From Clostridiales bacterium UBA5888 (lineage in GTDB: Bacteria; Bacillota; Clostridia; Oscillospirales; Oscillospiraceae): a stretch of 41,728 bases of DNA. Below the pieces are notes generated by a model that was not told the DNA's origin, ran no database searches, and saw nothing but the letters and a program-made list of their open reading frames with translations. Of the stretch, positions 32,541-40,862 are shown one piece after another. Position 1 is the stretch's first letter, and every line of letters starts with the position of its first letter. The translations under genes were made by a program, and so were the position numbers. The stretch is taken from contig DJEW01000022.1 in assembly GCA_002431965.1 (NCBI GenBank), positions 16,229 through 57,956 of the forward strand, given 5' to 3'.

Positions 32541-33836
32541 ATGAAAAAAATCACGGCAATAGTTTTTGCGCTGGTGCTGGCATTCTGCCTGCTGCCGACG
32601 TCCGCACTCGCTGTGGGAAGTCTCCCGCAGCCGGATTCCTACGGTTACGGCGGGCTGCCGCAGCCGGATTCCTACTTTGACTATGGCTACAGCGACGGCG
32701 GCTGGTCGCAGACGGACGGAACGTCTCCCGACAGCTACACGTTCTCATCGTCCGTCGCGGCGCCGGTCATCACCTCCCAGCCGGCTGACGTCGTCGGGAC
32801 TATCGGCGGTCTTCCCGTGACGCTGAGCGTGGGCGCGCTCGCCTATTCCGGTGAGCTGCACTATCAGTGGTATGCCGTGGACGCGGCAGGGCTGAGCGGA
32901 CAGACCGCGATACCCGGCGCGTATGCCTCCGCCTACACTCCGCCTGAGACGGCGGGCACGGCGTATTACTGCGTCGGCGTTTACGCGGTGTCGGGCAATA
33001 TGCGCAGCGACATTGTGATGTCCGGCGTCGCCGCCGTCAATTTCAGCGGCATTCAGATCATCAGCGCTCCCACCAAGACAAGCTACATACAGGGCGAGAA
33101 CGTCAGCCTCAAGGGGCTTGTCGTGCGCGTCTATGACGCGAGCGGCAGCTATTGGGATTCCTATGACGGCAACGGACTGAGTATGTACCCGTCAAAGCTC
33201 GACGCCGCCGGACAGACGGTCGTGGAGCTTGGCTACGGCGTGTCCACCGCATCGTTCTACGTTACGGTGCGCGCCGCTGCGGTCTCGGCTGACGGCAAGA
33301 GCGCAAGCGCGGACGGCACAGCCGCGGAAAATGCCGACGGCACGGCAGCAACGACCGCCGAGCACGTGCATGAGTATGACGACTGGATAGTCACGAAGGA
33401 GGCAAACTGCGTCACAACCGGCATCCGCTCCCGCACCTGCCGCATCTGCGGCGAGGTGCAGACCGAGGTCATCCCCAAAACAGACCATACATGGGACGAG
33501 GGCGTGATAACCAAGCAGCCCACCGAGACCTCCAACGGCTCGCGCCTGTATACCTGCACGGTGTGCAAGGCGAATAAGAGCGAAATTATCCCCGCCGGCA
33601 CGGTGACCGCACCTGCCGCGACCATCTCCGCAGCCGCGGCTTCCGCCGCGCCCACTGCCGCAGGCACCGTTTCCGGCGGCGACGTCGCAGGCGTGAACAA
33701 CAACGCCGCCGACAACACCGGCGTCGTCGGAAAGACGAATACAACCGCATGGTGGCTCATTCCGGTGTCCGCGCTGCTGCTTGTCGGCTGCGGCACAGGG
33801 GCGTACTACCTGATGAAGAAAAAGGGCGGAGAGTGA
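32541..33836 (+). CDS. Surface protein with Ig-like domains and C-terminal anchor
   Basis: A 431-residue protein from ATG 32541 (GGAGGG 7 bp upstream). Signal peptide about 1-23; then a duplicated LPQPDSY motif; an Ig-like domain (about 76-170, QPADVVGTIGG, LHYQWYAVD, AYTPPETAGTAYYC); a second bacterial Ig-like unit (about 175-250, PTKTSYIQGENVSLKGLVV); an Ala/Asp linker; a Cys-rich block with HEYDDW, CRICGEV, HTWDEG and CTVC repeats (about 280-345); and a membrane segment with KKK at the very end. A TATAAT lies at 32451-32456. It should be exposed at the cell surface; ligand unknown. Confidence 0.8.
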   Translation: MKKITAIVFALVLAFCLLPTSALAVGSLPQPDSYGYGGLPQPDSYFDYGYSDGGWSQTDGTSPDSYTFSSSVAAPVITSQPADVVGTIGGLPVTLSVGALAYSGELHYQWYAVDAAGLSGQTAIPGAYASAYTPPETAGTAYYCVGVYAVSGNMRSDIVMSGVAAVNFSGIQIISAPTKTSYIQGENVSLKGLVVRVYDASGSYWDSYDGNGLSMYPSKLDAAGQTVVELGYGVSTASFYVTVRAAAVSADGKSASADGTAAENADGTAATTAEHVHEYDDWIVTKEANCVTTGIRSRTCRICGEVQTEVIPKTDHTWDEGVITKQPTETSNGSRLYTCTVCKANKSEIIPAGTVTAPAATISAAAASAAPTAAGTVSGGDVAGVNNNAADNTGVVGKTNTTAWWLIPVSALLLVGCGTGAYYLMKKKGGE

Positions 33837-33840
33837 GACC

Positions 33841-34356
33841 GTGCAGCGAGTCAGATACGCCGCACTTGCAGCTTTGCTCATCGCCGCGCTCGCAATGACC
33901 GCCTGCGGGCAGTCCGTGCCGGATCGCGCGGCGCTGGACGACACCGGCGGCATCGTGCGAATAACCTTTTCACGTGTGCACAGCGGCGCTGAATACCCTT
34001 TCGTATACAGCATTTATCAGCTTGGCGAGGCGTATTATTTTGCTGACGGAACGGACGGCGACGCGCGCGACGAGGATGGCGCTGCCGCGGACGTGGTGAA
34101 CGTCGGCAGCCGCGAAGTGACGGAGCAGGACATGGCGAACGCACGCGAGCTTGCGGCGCAGTATGGGATGAAGTCATATCTGGAGGCTTACAAGCCGCCG
34201 CTTATTGATCTCGGCGGCGAAGGCGAATACCGCACGGAGCTGGAGCTTGACGATGGCACGGTGCTCGCAGCCGATACCGCCGGCACATGGCAGCAGCCGC
34301 TGGAGCATTTTTTCAAGGAGCTTGAGCTGCGCTATGCCGGAGAAGCTGAAAAGTAA
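33841..34356 (+). CDS. Lipoprotein of unknown function
   Basis: A 171-residue lipoprotein, start GTG 33841 with GGAG 9 bp upstream. Lipobox M-T-A-C gives lipidated Cys22. The mature part is acidic, with VRITFSRVHSGAEYPFVYSI and ELELDDGTVLAADTAG, likely beta-rich. It starts 4 bp after the surface protein gene, so the two are co-transcribed. No family recognised. Confidence 0.72.
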   Translation: MQRVRYAALAALLIAALAMTACGQSVPDRAALDDTGGIVRITFSRVHSGAEYPFVYSIYQLGEAYYFADGTDGDARDEDGAAADVVNVGSREVTEQDMANARELAAQYGMKSYLEAYKPPLIDLGGEGEYRTELELDDGTVLAADTAGTWQQPLEHFFKELELRYAGEAEK

Positions 34357-34359
34357 GCA

Positions 34360-34404
34360 GGCAGCACCGCGTAATGCCGCGGGGGTATTGCGCGGCGATG
34401 CCGC
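34360..34404. repeat. Intergenic hairpin repeat, copy B
   Basis: Shares GGCAGCACCGCGT.AT and TATTGCGCGGCG.TGCC with the element at 26443-26482, with an extra inner segment. Between the lipoprotein stop and the SPFH gene. Confidence 0.55.
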
Positions 34405-34443
34405 AACTAAAATATATGCTGTAAGACGGAAGGAGAAAACAAC

Positions 34444-35766
34444 ATGGGTTTGATCAAGGCTGCCCTCGGCGCCGCCGGCGGAGTGCTGGGCGATCAGTGG
34501 AAGGAGTATTTCTACTGCGAGGCTCTGCCTGAAAACGTGCTCGCCGCGAAAGGCAGGAAAAAGCTTTCCGGGCGTTCCTCCAACAGAAACGGCGAGGACA
34601 ACGTCATTTCCGGCGGCTCTGTCATCGCGGTTGCCGACGGACAGTGCATGCTCATAGTTGAGCAGGGCAAGATCGTCGAGGTCTGCGCCGAGCCGGGCGA
34701 ATTTGTGTACGATGCCTCCACGGAGCCGAGCATTTTTGCCGGCAATCTCGGCGAGAGCATCGGCGCGGTGTTCAGCAATATCGGCAAGCGCTTCACTTTC
34801 GGCGGCGAAGCCCCCAGGGATCAGCGCGTCTATTACTTCAACACCAAGGAGATTGTCGGCAATAAATACGGCACGCCGTCTCCCGTCCCTTTCCGCGTCG
34901 TTGACAGGAACATCGGGCTGGATGTGGACATCTCCATCCGCTGCTTCGGCGAGTACAGCTACCGCATATCAAACCCGCTGCTGTTTTACACCAACATCTG
35001 CGGCAACGTCACAAGCGAATATACGCGCGACAAGATAGAGGGTCAGCTCAAGACCGAGCTGCTCACTGCGCTTCAGCCCGCTTTTGCAAAGATCTCCGAC
35101 ATGGGCATACGCTATTCGTCCCTGCCCGGTCACACCATGGAGCTGGCGCAGGCGCTCAATGAGGTGCTTTCCCCAAAATGGCGCGATCTGCGCGGGCTTG
35201 AGATCGTCTCCATCGGCGTTTCCAGCGTGAAAGCGAGCGAAGAGGACGAGAAGATGATAAAAGAGCTGCAGCGCAACGCCGCGTTCCGCGACCCCACCAT
35301 GGCGGCGGCGCATCTCGTCGGCGCGCAGGCGGCGGCGATGCAGAGCGCGGCGGCCAACGAGAATGCAGGTCCCGCGATTGCGTTTATGGGCATGAACATG
35401 GCGGCGAACGCAGGCGGTGTCAACGCGCAGAATCTCTATCAGATGGGCGTGCAGCAGCAGACGGCGCACCCGGCGCAGACGCCCGCTGCTGCGGCAAACG
35501 CATGGATCTGCCCGAGCTGCGGCGCGAGCGCAGCAGGCAAATTCTGCCCCGAGTGCGGCACGAAAAAGCCGGAGAGCGGCACGTGGACGTGCTCCTGCGG
35601 CGCGGTGAACAAGGGCAAATTCTGCTCCGAATGCGGCGCAAAGAAGCCGGCGGACATCCCGCAGTACAAGTGCGACAAGTGCGGCTGGGAGCCTGAAGAC
35701 CCCACGCATCCGCCGCGCTTCTGCCCGGAATGCGGCGATCCGTTTGACAATGGGGACAAAATATAA
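34444..35766 (+). CDS. SPFH-domain protein with C-terminal zinc ribbons (YdjI-like)
   Basis: A 440-residue protein of the SPFH/virion-core-protein type. The SPFH part is about 30-290 (EGKIVEVCAEPGEFVYD-like strand, RVYYFNTKEIVGNKYGTP, LEIVSIGVSSVKASEEDE); an Ala/Gln linker (about 300-355) leads to three zinc-ribbon units (CPSCG...CPECG, CSCG...CSECG, CDKCG...CPECG). No membrane segment, so it would assemble on the inner membrane face. AAGGAG precedes ATG. With the zinc-ribbon and TPM proteins downstream it forms a set like Bacillus YdjI, YdjG and YdjH, which hold the phage-shock protein PspA at the membrane. No PspA gene is in the window. Confidence 0.87.
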   Translation: MGLIKAALGAAGGVLGDQWKEYFYCEALPENVLAAKGRKKLSGRSSNRNGEDNVISGGSVIAVADGQCMLIVEQGKIVEVCAEPGEFVYDASTEPSIFAGNLGESIGAVFSNIGKRFTFGGEAPRDQRVYYFNTKEIVGNKYGTPSPVPFRVVDRNIGLDVDISIRCFGEYSYRISNPLLFYTNICGNVTSEYTRDKIEGQLKTELLTALQPAFAKISDMGIRYSSLPGHTMELAQALNEVLSPKWRDLRGLEIVSIGVSSVKASEEDEKMIKELQRNAAFRDPTMAAAHLVGAQAAAMQSAAANENAGPAIAFMGMNMAANAGGVNAQNLYQMGVQQQTAHPAQTPAAAANAWICPSCGASAAGKFCPECGTKKPESGTWTCSCGAVNKGKFCSECGAKKPADIPQYKCDKCGWEPEDPTHPPRFCPECGDPFDNGDKI

Positions 35767-35830
35767 ACCGGCAACCCAAGCGCCGCGGCAGGATAAGCCC
35801 CGCCGCGGCGCTCTTTTGAGAGGAAAAAAC

Positions 35831-36802
35831 ATGAAACCATTTACCCGCGCGTTGACCATGCTGATAGTGCTGACGATGCTGCTGCCGCTCTCCGGCTGCG
35901 CCACTGGCGAAGACGGAATGCAGGGCGTTTATACCTGCGCGGAGGTTCGCACCTCCGGCGAGCGCTTTGATGCCGGCAGCATCCTTGATATGCCCGCCAC
36001 GCTTGAGCTCAGGCGCGGCGGCAAAGCCGTGCTGACGCTCGACGGCGCGGAGTATAGTGGGCAGTGGTTCAATGAAGACGGTGTTTTCGACCTTGTGACG
36101 AGCGCCGGCGTCTCCCACGGAACGATTGCCGACGGCGTATGTGCGTTTGACCTTCTGGACGAGGGCGTGGTGTACGTTTTCCTTCGTGAAGGCGCGAGCC
36201 TTCCGGCGGACGGCGAGATAGGCATTTCGGACACGGCGCAAAATGCCCTGCAGAAGGCGTGGAACGGCGGCTGGTACGGCTGGTGGTCGATAAGCAACGC
36301 CGAGGGAGACTGGGCGGCGCTTGACCGGCAGTGGTACGACTGCTTTGCCAGAATAGACGTTGATGCGGACGGTGTCGGCACGCTCACCATCTGGGATGAG
36401 AGCATGAGCGCCGACTCGCCCATGGGTGAGGTCAGCATTGCCGTCACTCCCGGCGAGGACGGCGCAATGGGCACGCTCACCTCTACGGGAGGGACGTTCT
36501 GGCTTGCTGCGCTGGACGAGGGGGAATGGACGCTCGACCCCACGGCATACGGCTTTGAAAACATGCTGGTCGTCAATGAGGCGCACTATGATTCAGGCGA
36601 GGGCAGCTTTGACTACACCATTGTCCTGCGCCCGTGGGGCACGGTGTGGAGCGACGTGGAAAGCGAGGCGGATGAGCTTCTGCCTTATTATTATAATGAC
36701 TGGTACCTCCCTGCAATAGATGCGGGCGAGGCAATGCCGGACAGCTTTGACATTAACGCCGTCACGCCGCAGACGGACGGCGAATCAAAGAACGAGGAGT
36801 GA
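35831..36802 (+). CDS. Lipoprotein of unknown function in the SPFH cluster
   Basis: 323 residues from ATG 35831 with AGAGG upstream. Signal with lipobox L-S-G-C, lipidated Cys23. The mature part has two similar beta-rich portions, one with YTCAEV and SGQWFNEDGVFDLV, the other starting WNGGWYGWWSI and ending with a Trp/Tyr-rich DWYLP. Such WxGWW modules are frequent in Clostridia lipoproteins of unknown role. It lies between the SPFH gene and the zinc-ribbon gene, 9 bp before the latter, so it is probably part of this membrane module. Confidence 0.75.
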   Translation: MKPFTRALTMLIVLTMLLPLSGCATGEDGMQGVYTCAEVRTSGERFDAGSILDMPATLELRRGGKAVLTLDGAEYSGQWFNEDGVFDLVTSAGVSHGTIADGVCAFDLLDEGVVYVFLREGASLPADGEIGISDTAQNALQKAWNGGWYGWWSISNAEGDWAALDRQWYDCFARIDVDADGVGTLTIWDESMSADSPMGEVSIAVTPGEDGAMGTLTSTGGTFWLAALDEGEWTLDPTAYGFENMLVVNEAHYDSGEGSFDYTIVLRPWGTVWSDVESEADELLPYYYNDWYLPAIDAGEAMPDSFDINAVTPQTDGESKNEE

Positions 36803-36811
36803 TGTTATCCC

Positions 36812-37951
36812 ATGGCGGACCAGGTGACAAACTATAAGTGCCCGGCGTGTACAGGACCACTGCACTTTGACAGCGCCACCGGCAAGCTGCACTGTGATTA
36901 CTGCGGCAGCAGCTATGAGGTGAGCGAGATAGAGGCATTGTACGCTGACAAAAATGCCGCTGCGGCATCTGCCGCGGCAAAGGAGGAGGAGCGCCGCACA
37001 AGCGACGCGGTGAAGGATGCGGTAGACGGCTGGCAGCCGGAGACCTCCGGCGCGGAGTGGGGAGGCAGCGAATCCGGCGTGAAGGCGTATAACTGCCCAA
37101 GCTGCGGCGCGGAGCTTATCTGCGGCGATACCACTGCCGCGACGAGCTGCCCATACTGCGGCAACCCCACCGTCATCCCCGCCTCCGTCTCCGGCAGTCT
37201 CAAGCCGGATGCGATCATACCGTTCAAGCTCGACAGGGAGCAGGCGAAGGATGCCTTCCGTGCGCATCTCAAGGGCAAGAAGCTTCTGCCGAAGCTCTTT
37301 TCCGAGGAAAACCACCTTGACGAGATAAAAGGGCTGTACGTTCCGTTCTGGCTGTTCGACGCGAGCGCGGATGCGGACATCACATATTCCGGCGAGAAGA
37401 TACGCACCTGGTCGGACGTGGACTATAACTATACCGAGACAAAGGTTTTTGACCTGCGCCGCAGCGGCAGCATTGAATTTGAAAATGTTCCCGTGGACGG
37501 GTCGGAGAAGATGGACAATGAGCTTATGGAGTCCGTCGAGCCGTTTGACCTCACGCAGGCTGTCGATTTCAAGACCGCATACCTCGCAGGCTATCTCGCG
37601 GACAGGTACGACGTCGCCGCAAAGGACTGCGTCGGGAGGGCGAACGTGCGCATGCAGCAGAGCGTGAAGGACGCATTCATTGCCACAACCGGCAGTTACA
37701 GCGGCGTTGCCCCGAAGAGCAGCCGCATCCGCGTCAGCAAAGGGCGCGCGCGGTATGTGCTGCTGCCCGTATGGGTGCTCAACACCACGTGGAACGGCGG
37801 AAAATACGTTTTTGCCATGAACGGGCAGACCGGCAAATTCGTGGGCAATCTGCCGTGCGACAAGTCGCTGCGCCGCAAGTGGCATCTCATCTACGCCGGA
37901 ATTTTTGCCGCGGCGCTCTATCTGATAGAGCTGCTGCTGTATTTTATATAA
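36812..37951 (+). CDS. Double zinc-ribbon membrane protein (YdjG-like)
   Basis: A 379-residue protein with a TFIIB-type zinc ribbon (Cys10, 13, 28, 31), a charged helical linker (45-90), a second ribbon (Cys96, 99, 114, 117), a soluble part (about 125-345; IIPFKLDREQAKDAFR, LKGLYVPFWLFDA-like) and one C-terminal membrane segment (about 355-378), so ribbons face the cytoplasm. GGAG lies about 12 bp before ATG. Annotated relatives are sometimes called PriA-like, but no helicase motif is present. The match in architecture and neighbours is to YdjG. It starts 9 bp after the lipoprotein gene. Confidence 0.85.
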   Translation: MADQVTNYKCPACTGPLHFDSATGKLHCDYCGSSYEVSEIEALYADKNAAAASAAAKEEERRTSDAVKDAVDGWQPETSGAEWGGSESGVKAYNCPSCGAELICGDTTAATSCPYCGNPTVIPASVSGSLKPDAIIPFKLDREQAKDAFRAHLKGKKLLPKLFSEENHLDEIKGLYVPFWLFDASADADITYSGEKIRTWSDVDYNYTETKVFDLRRSGSIEFENVPVDGSEKMDNELMESVEPFDLTQAVDFKTAYLAGYLADRYDVAAKDCVGRANVRMQQSVKDAFIATTGSYSGVAPKSSRIRVSKGRARYVLLPVWVLNTTWNGGKYVFAMNGQTGKFVGNLPCDKSLRRKWHLIYAGIFAAALYLIELLLYFI

Positions 37952-37964
37952 GGAGGGCGCGGGA

Positions 37965-39215
37965 ATGAAAAGAAGATTTTTCGCACTTTTTGCCGCGCTT
38001 GTCCTGACGCTTGCGCTGTGCGCCGCACCCGCGTGGGCGGACGGCGGCAGCTTTGTGTACGGCTTCGAGGGGCATGACTATGACTGGGTCACCGAGAGCG
38101 ATATGCTGGCGCAGGAGATCATGGACGACTATGCGCTCGCCGTGTGCTATGCGCACGAAGAAACGCTCAGCGGCATGACGCCTGAGGAGCTGGCCCGCAC
38201 CGTGTATGACGAAAACGCACCGGCGCGAAACGGCATAATCCTTGCCGACTGCGATGATGCGGATGAATACTGCATATACCGTTCCGGCACGGCGGTGGGA
38301 CTGATAAGCGATGAAGACGCGCAGACATTGATCAATGCCTATGCCGCCGGCGGCAGCACCTATGCCGATGCGCTTGGCGCGTATTACCTTGCCGCACGTG
38401 AGATCGCCGCGCACGTGACGAACGCCGGCGCGGCAGGCACAGTTACCCTGGCGGACGGCAGCGTCATCCCCGCCGAACGGCAGCTTCCGCGCGTGGTGGA
38501 CAATGCCGCCATTCTCGACGCAGAGACGCTCAACCGCCTCATTGAGAAAGCCGATGCCGTGAGCGAGAAGTACCAATGCGACGTTGCGGTCGTTCTCACG
38601 GACGGCACGGACGGGAAAAGCACCGAGGACTACGCTTTTGATTTCTATGAAACAAACGGCTACGGCTACGGCGACAATGACGACGGCGTGATGCTTGCGG
38701 TCGATGTGACCGGGCGCACATATTGCTGCATCACGCGCGGCTTCGGCGCCTATGCCTTCACCGACGCGGGGCAGGAGTATGCAGACGAGTACTACGTGCC
38801 GTATCTGCGCGACAGCGATTGGGAGGGCGCGGCGGAGGGCTTCATCGCCGCTGCCGACACGCTGCTTGCCGCGGCGCGCAGCGGTCAGCCGTATGGCGCT
38901 GACAATATGCCAGACGAGCCGCCCGGAATCATAATGCTGCTCATCGACATTGTCATCGGTCTGCTCCTTGCATTCATCCCCATCGGCATTATGCGGGCGA
39001 AGCTCAGATCCGTCGGCGCAAGCCGCGATGCGCAGAGCTATGTCAGACCGGGCAGCTTCCGCCTCACGCGCAGCGACGACCGCTTTGTCCGGCGCTATAT
39101 CACAAAAACGCCCATACCCAAAAGCAAGGACGACGACAATGACAGCGGCGGCGGAACAAGCTTTACCACAAGCAGCTCCGGGCGATCCTACGGTTCGCAC
39201 GGCGGCTCGTTCTGA
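37965..39215 (+). CDS. TPM-domain membrane protein (YdjH-like)
   Basis: A 416-residue protein with signal peptide (1-25), an extra N-terminal part (30-165), a TPM domain (about 170-310; LPRVVDNAAILD, CDVAVVLTDG, DDGVMLAVD, RGFGAYAFTD) outside the membrane, one membrane segment (about 325-345) and a Ser/Gly-rich cytoplasmic tail ending GSHGGSF, the usual end of this family. AAGGAGG precedes ATG at 37965, 13 bp after the zinc-ribbon gene. It is the last gene of the module and is followed by a terminator. TPM domains have been linked to phosphatase activity and membrane-complex repair; activity here is unknown. Confidence 0.87.
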   Translation: MKRRFFALFAALVLTLALCAAPAWADGGSFVYGFEGHDYDWVTESDMLAQEIMDDYALAVCYAHEETLSGMTPEELARTVYDENAPARNGIILADCDDADEYCIYRSGTAVGLISDEDAQTLINAYAAGGSTYADALGAYYLAAREIAAHVTNAGAAGTVTLADGSVIPAERQLPRVVDNAAILDAETLNRLIEKADAVSEKYQCDVAVVLTDGTDGKSTEDYAFDFYETNGYGYGDNDDGVMLAVDVTGRTYCCITRGFGAYAFTDAGQEYADEYYVPYLRDSDWEGAAEGFIAAADTLLAAARSGQPYGADNMPDEPPGIIMLLIDIVIGLLLAFIPIGIMRAKLRSVGASRDAQSYVRPGSFRLTRSDDRFVRRYITKTPIPKSKDDDNDSGGGTSFTTSSSGRSYGSHGGSF

Positions 39216-39239
39216 ACAAGTGAAACATGGCAAAAAAAT

Positions 39240-39278
39240 AAAGTGTGCAGCTTTCCGCCCCGGAAAGCTGCACACTTT
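39240..39278. terminator. Bidirectional terminator between converging genes
   Basis: 18-bp stem (39240-39257 with 39261-39278) with a 3-base loop, A-rich before and T-rich after on both strands. It serves the TPM-protein operon and the ROK kinase gene. Confidence 0.93.
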
Positions 39279-39283
39279 TCATT

Positions 39284-40663
39284 TTACTTTATCTCCGGCA
39301 GGGAAGCGGCGGCGGCGGACTGACCGACGCGGCGGAACTTCTCATCCGGAAGGGCAAGGTGTATGGCGTCTGCAAGCTCGCTGTACTCGTCGCGCAGCAC
39401 ACGCTCGCACTCGCTTATCACAAGCTCACCACCGCGCCCGGACATCACGCGCCCCAGAAGCAGCACATGGCGGAAGTGGTACATGTCGTGGTACAGCGCG
39501 AGCGAATGCGCCAGATACACGCCGATGCTGCGGTATATCGCGGCGGCGCGGTCGTCGCCGTCGCTCATAAGCGCCTGCACGACCTTGAGCTTTTCCGCCG
39601 GGGAGAGCGCGCTGTCAAGCGCTATACCCGCCGCCGGGGCGAGCTTTATAACCCCGTCCTGCGAGAAGTATTTCACGCCGCACCCGATGTCGAGCGACCA
39701 TTCGTCCTGCATTGCGCGGGGGTTTGCGTCCACGGGGATGAACGCAAGCTCGTTGAGCCAGCCGGTGATGTACCCCTTCTCATCAACGTAGCCGCCCGCC
39801 TCGCTCGTGCCCATGGCGATGCCGAGAATGTTCGTGTCCCCAAGGCTGATAGCGCCGGCGAGCGCAGTGACGTCGCCGTCGTTGAAAACGCAGAAGGGCA
39901 CGTCGCCGAACGTGTCGGTGATGGCGCGGATATATATATCCTTTACCTTCGCGTCAAAAAGCTCCTGCGGCACCTTGAGGAAGAGCGATGCGCTCATGGT
40001 GCGGTTGTTGATGTACACGCCGGCGCTTGACACGCCCACCGCGTCAACGCGCGGCATATGCGCCGCCGCTGCCTTCAGCGCGGCAACAATGCCGTCATAG
40101 TGATAGTCCGGGTCGGCAGTCGTTTTCGGGAACCACACGACCTCCTCGGAATACACGGTCTTCCCATCTACCACGGCGGATACCTTCCGGTCGCTCCCGC
40201 CGGCGTCAAAGCCTATGCGGCAGCCGTCAAAGTGACCGCCAGCGGGCTGGGGGGAGTCTTTCGCCTCAGGCAGTGTGTCGGTGTAGACGACCTCGAACGG
40301 ACGCTCATATATTTTGGAGAAATAGTCCCAGTCAAATTCCTGGCAGCCGCCTGCGCTGAAGCAGCCGCGTATATAATCGCACATATCGCGATCGCCGCTG
40401 ATGTATACGCGCCAGCCGCCCTTCATCCACAGAATGGATTTGACGAGGCGGCGGACATAATACCTGTCAGCCTCGAGCATATCGGCAGTGCCGTGTATAA
40501 AGGTGTGAACGGATGCCATCTCGCCGCCGCTGCGCTCCACGGCGATGCCTATGGGCTTTTTTGCCGTAGCAAGAAAAGCGTGGTTGAACTTGTAAAGCGG
40601 GAAAAAATCACGGTCGAGCTCCGGAAGATTACGGACGCTTGCCTCAATTCCGAGATAGTTCAT
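39284..40663 (-). CDS. ROK-family kinase-like protein with N-terminal extension
   Basis: A 459-residue protein. The C-terminal part (about 148-450) is an ASKHA/ROK sugar kinase: phosphate loop GFDAGGSDRK (151-160), VGVSSAGVYINN, NDGDVTALAG and MGTSEAGGYV (adenosine side). The ROK zinc motif CxCGxxGC is not seen. The first 147 residues form an extra domain with RWRVYISGDRD-like text and no known match. GGAGG lies 9 bp before ATG at 40663. It is alone between converging genes. Substrate unknown; a sugar or N-acetyl sugar is likely for the family. A BadF-type ATPase is a second possibility. Confidence 0.78.
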   Translation of the reverse strand: MNYLGIEASVRNLPELDRDFFPLYKFNHAFLATAKKPIGIAVERSGGEMASVHTFIHGTADMLEADRYYVRRLVKSILWMKGGWRVYISGDRDMCDYIRGCFSAGGCQEFDWDYFSKIYERPFEVVYTDTLPEAKDSPQPAGGHFDGCRIGFDAGGSDRKVSAVVDGKTVYSEEVVWFPKTTADPDYHYDGIVAALKAAAAHMPRVDAVGVSSAGVYINNRTMSASLFLKVPQELFDAKVKDIYIRAITDTFGDVPFCVFNDGDVTALAGAISLGDTNILGIAMGTSEAGGYVDEKGYITGWLNELAFIPVDANPRAMQDEWSLDIGCGVKYFSQDGVIKLAPAAGIALDSALSPAEKLKVVQALMSDGDDRAAAIYRSIGVYLAHSLALYHDMYHFRHVLLLGRVMSGRGGELVISECERVLRDEYSELADAIHLALPDEKFRRVGQSAAAASLPEIK

Positions 40664-40772
40664 GTTGCGTGTCCTCCATATATAAATAAATCACTGCATA
40701 CGCTAAAAATTATTATATCACGGCTTTCTGCGGCTGTCACTAGGTAATACACCGCCTGCCAAATTCCCCATC

Positions 40773-40800
40773 TTGCGGCTTATGTACTGCGGCATATAAT
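40773..40800 (+). promoter_or_regulatory. Promoter of the recombinase gene
   Basis: TTGCGG, 16-bp spacer, perfect TATAAT (40795-40800), 62 bp before the start codon. Confidence 0.65.
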
Positions 40801-40862
40801 AAAATGGTGCACAATATGGCACACCAGATTATGCATCACAGATTTCGAAGGAGACAAGGGAA

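Noticed and set aside
32616..32680. Short tandem LPQPDSY coding repeat as a CRISPR or mobile repeat
   Set aside because: Only two copies, inside a reading frame; it is a peptide repeat after the signal peptide.
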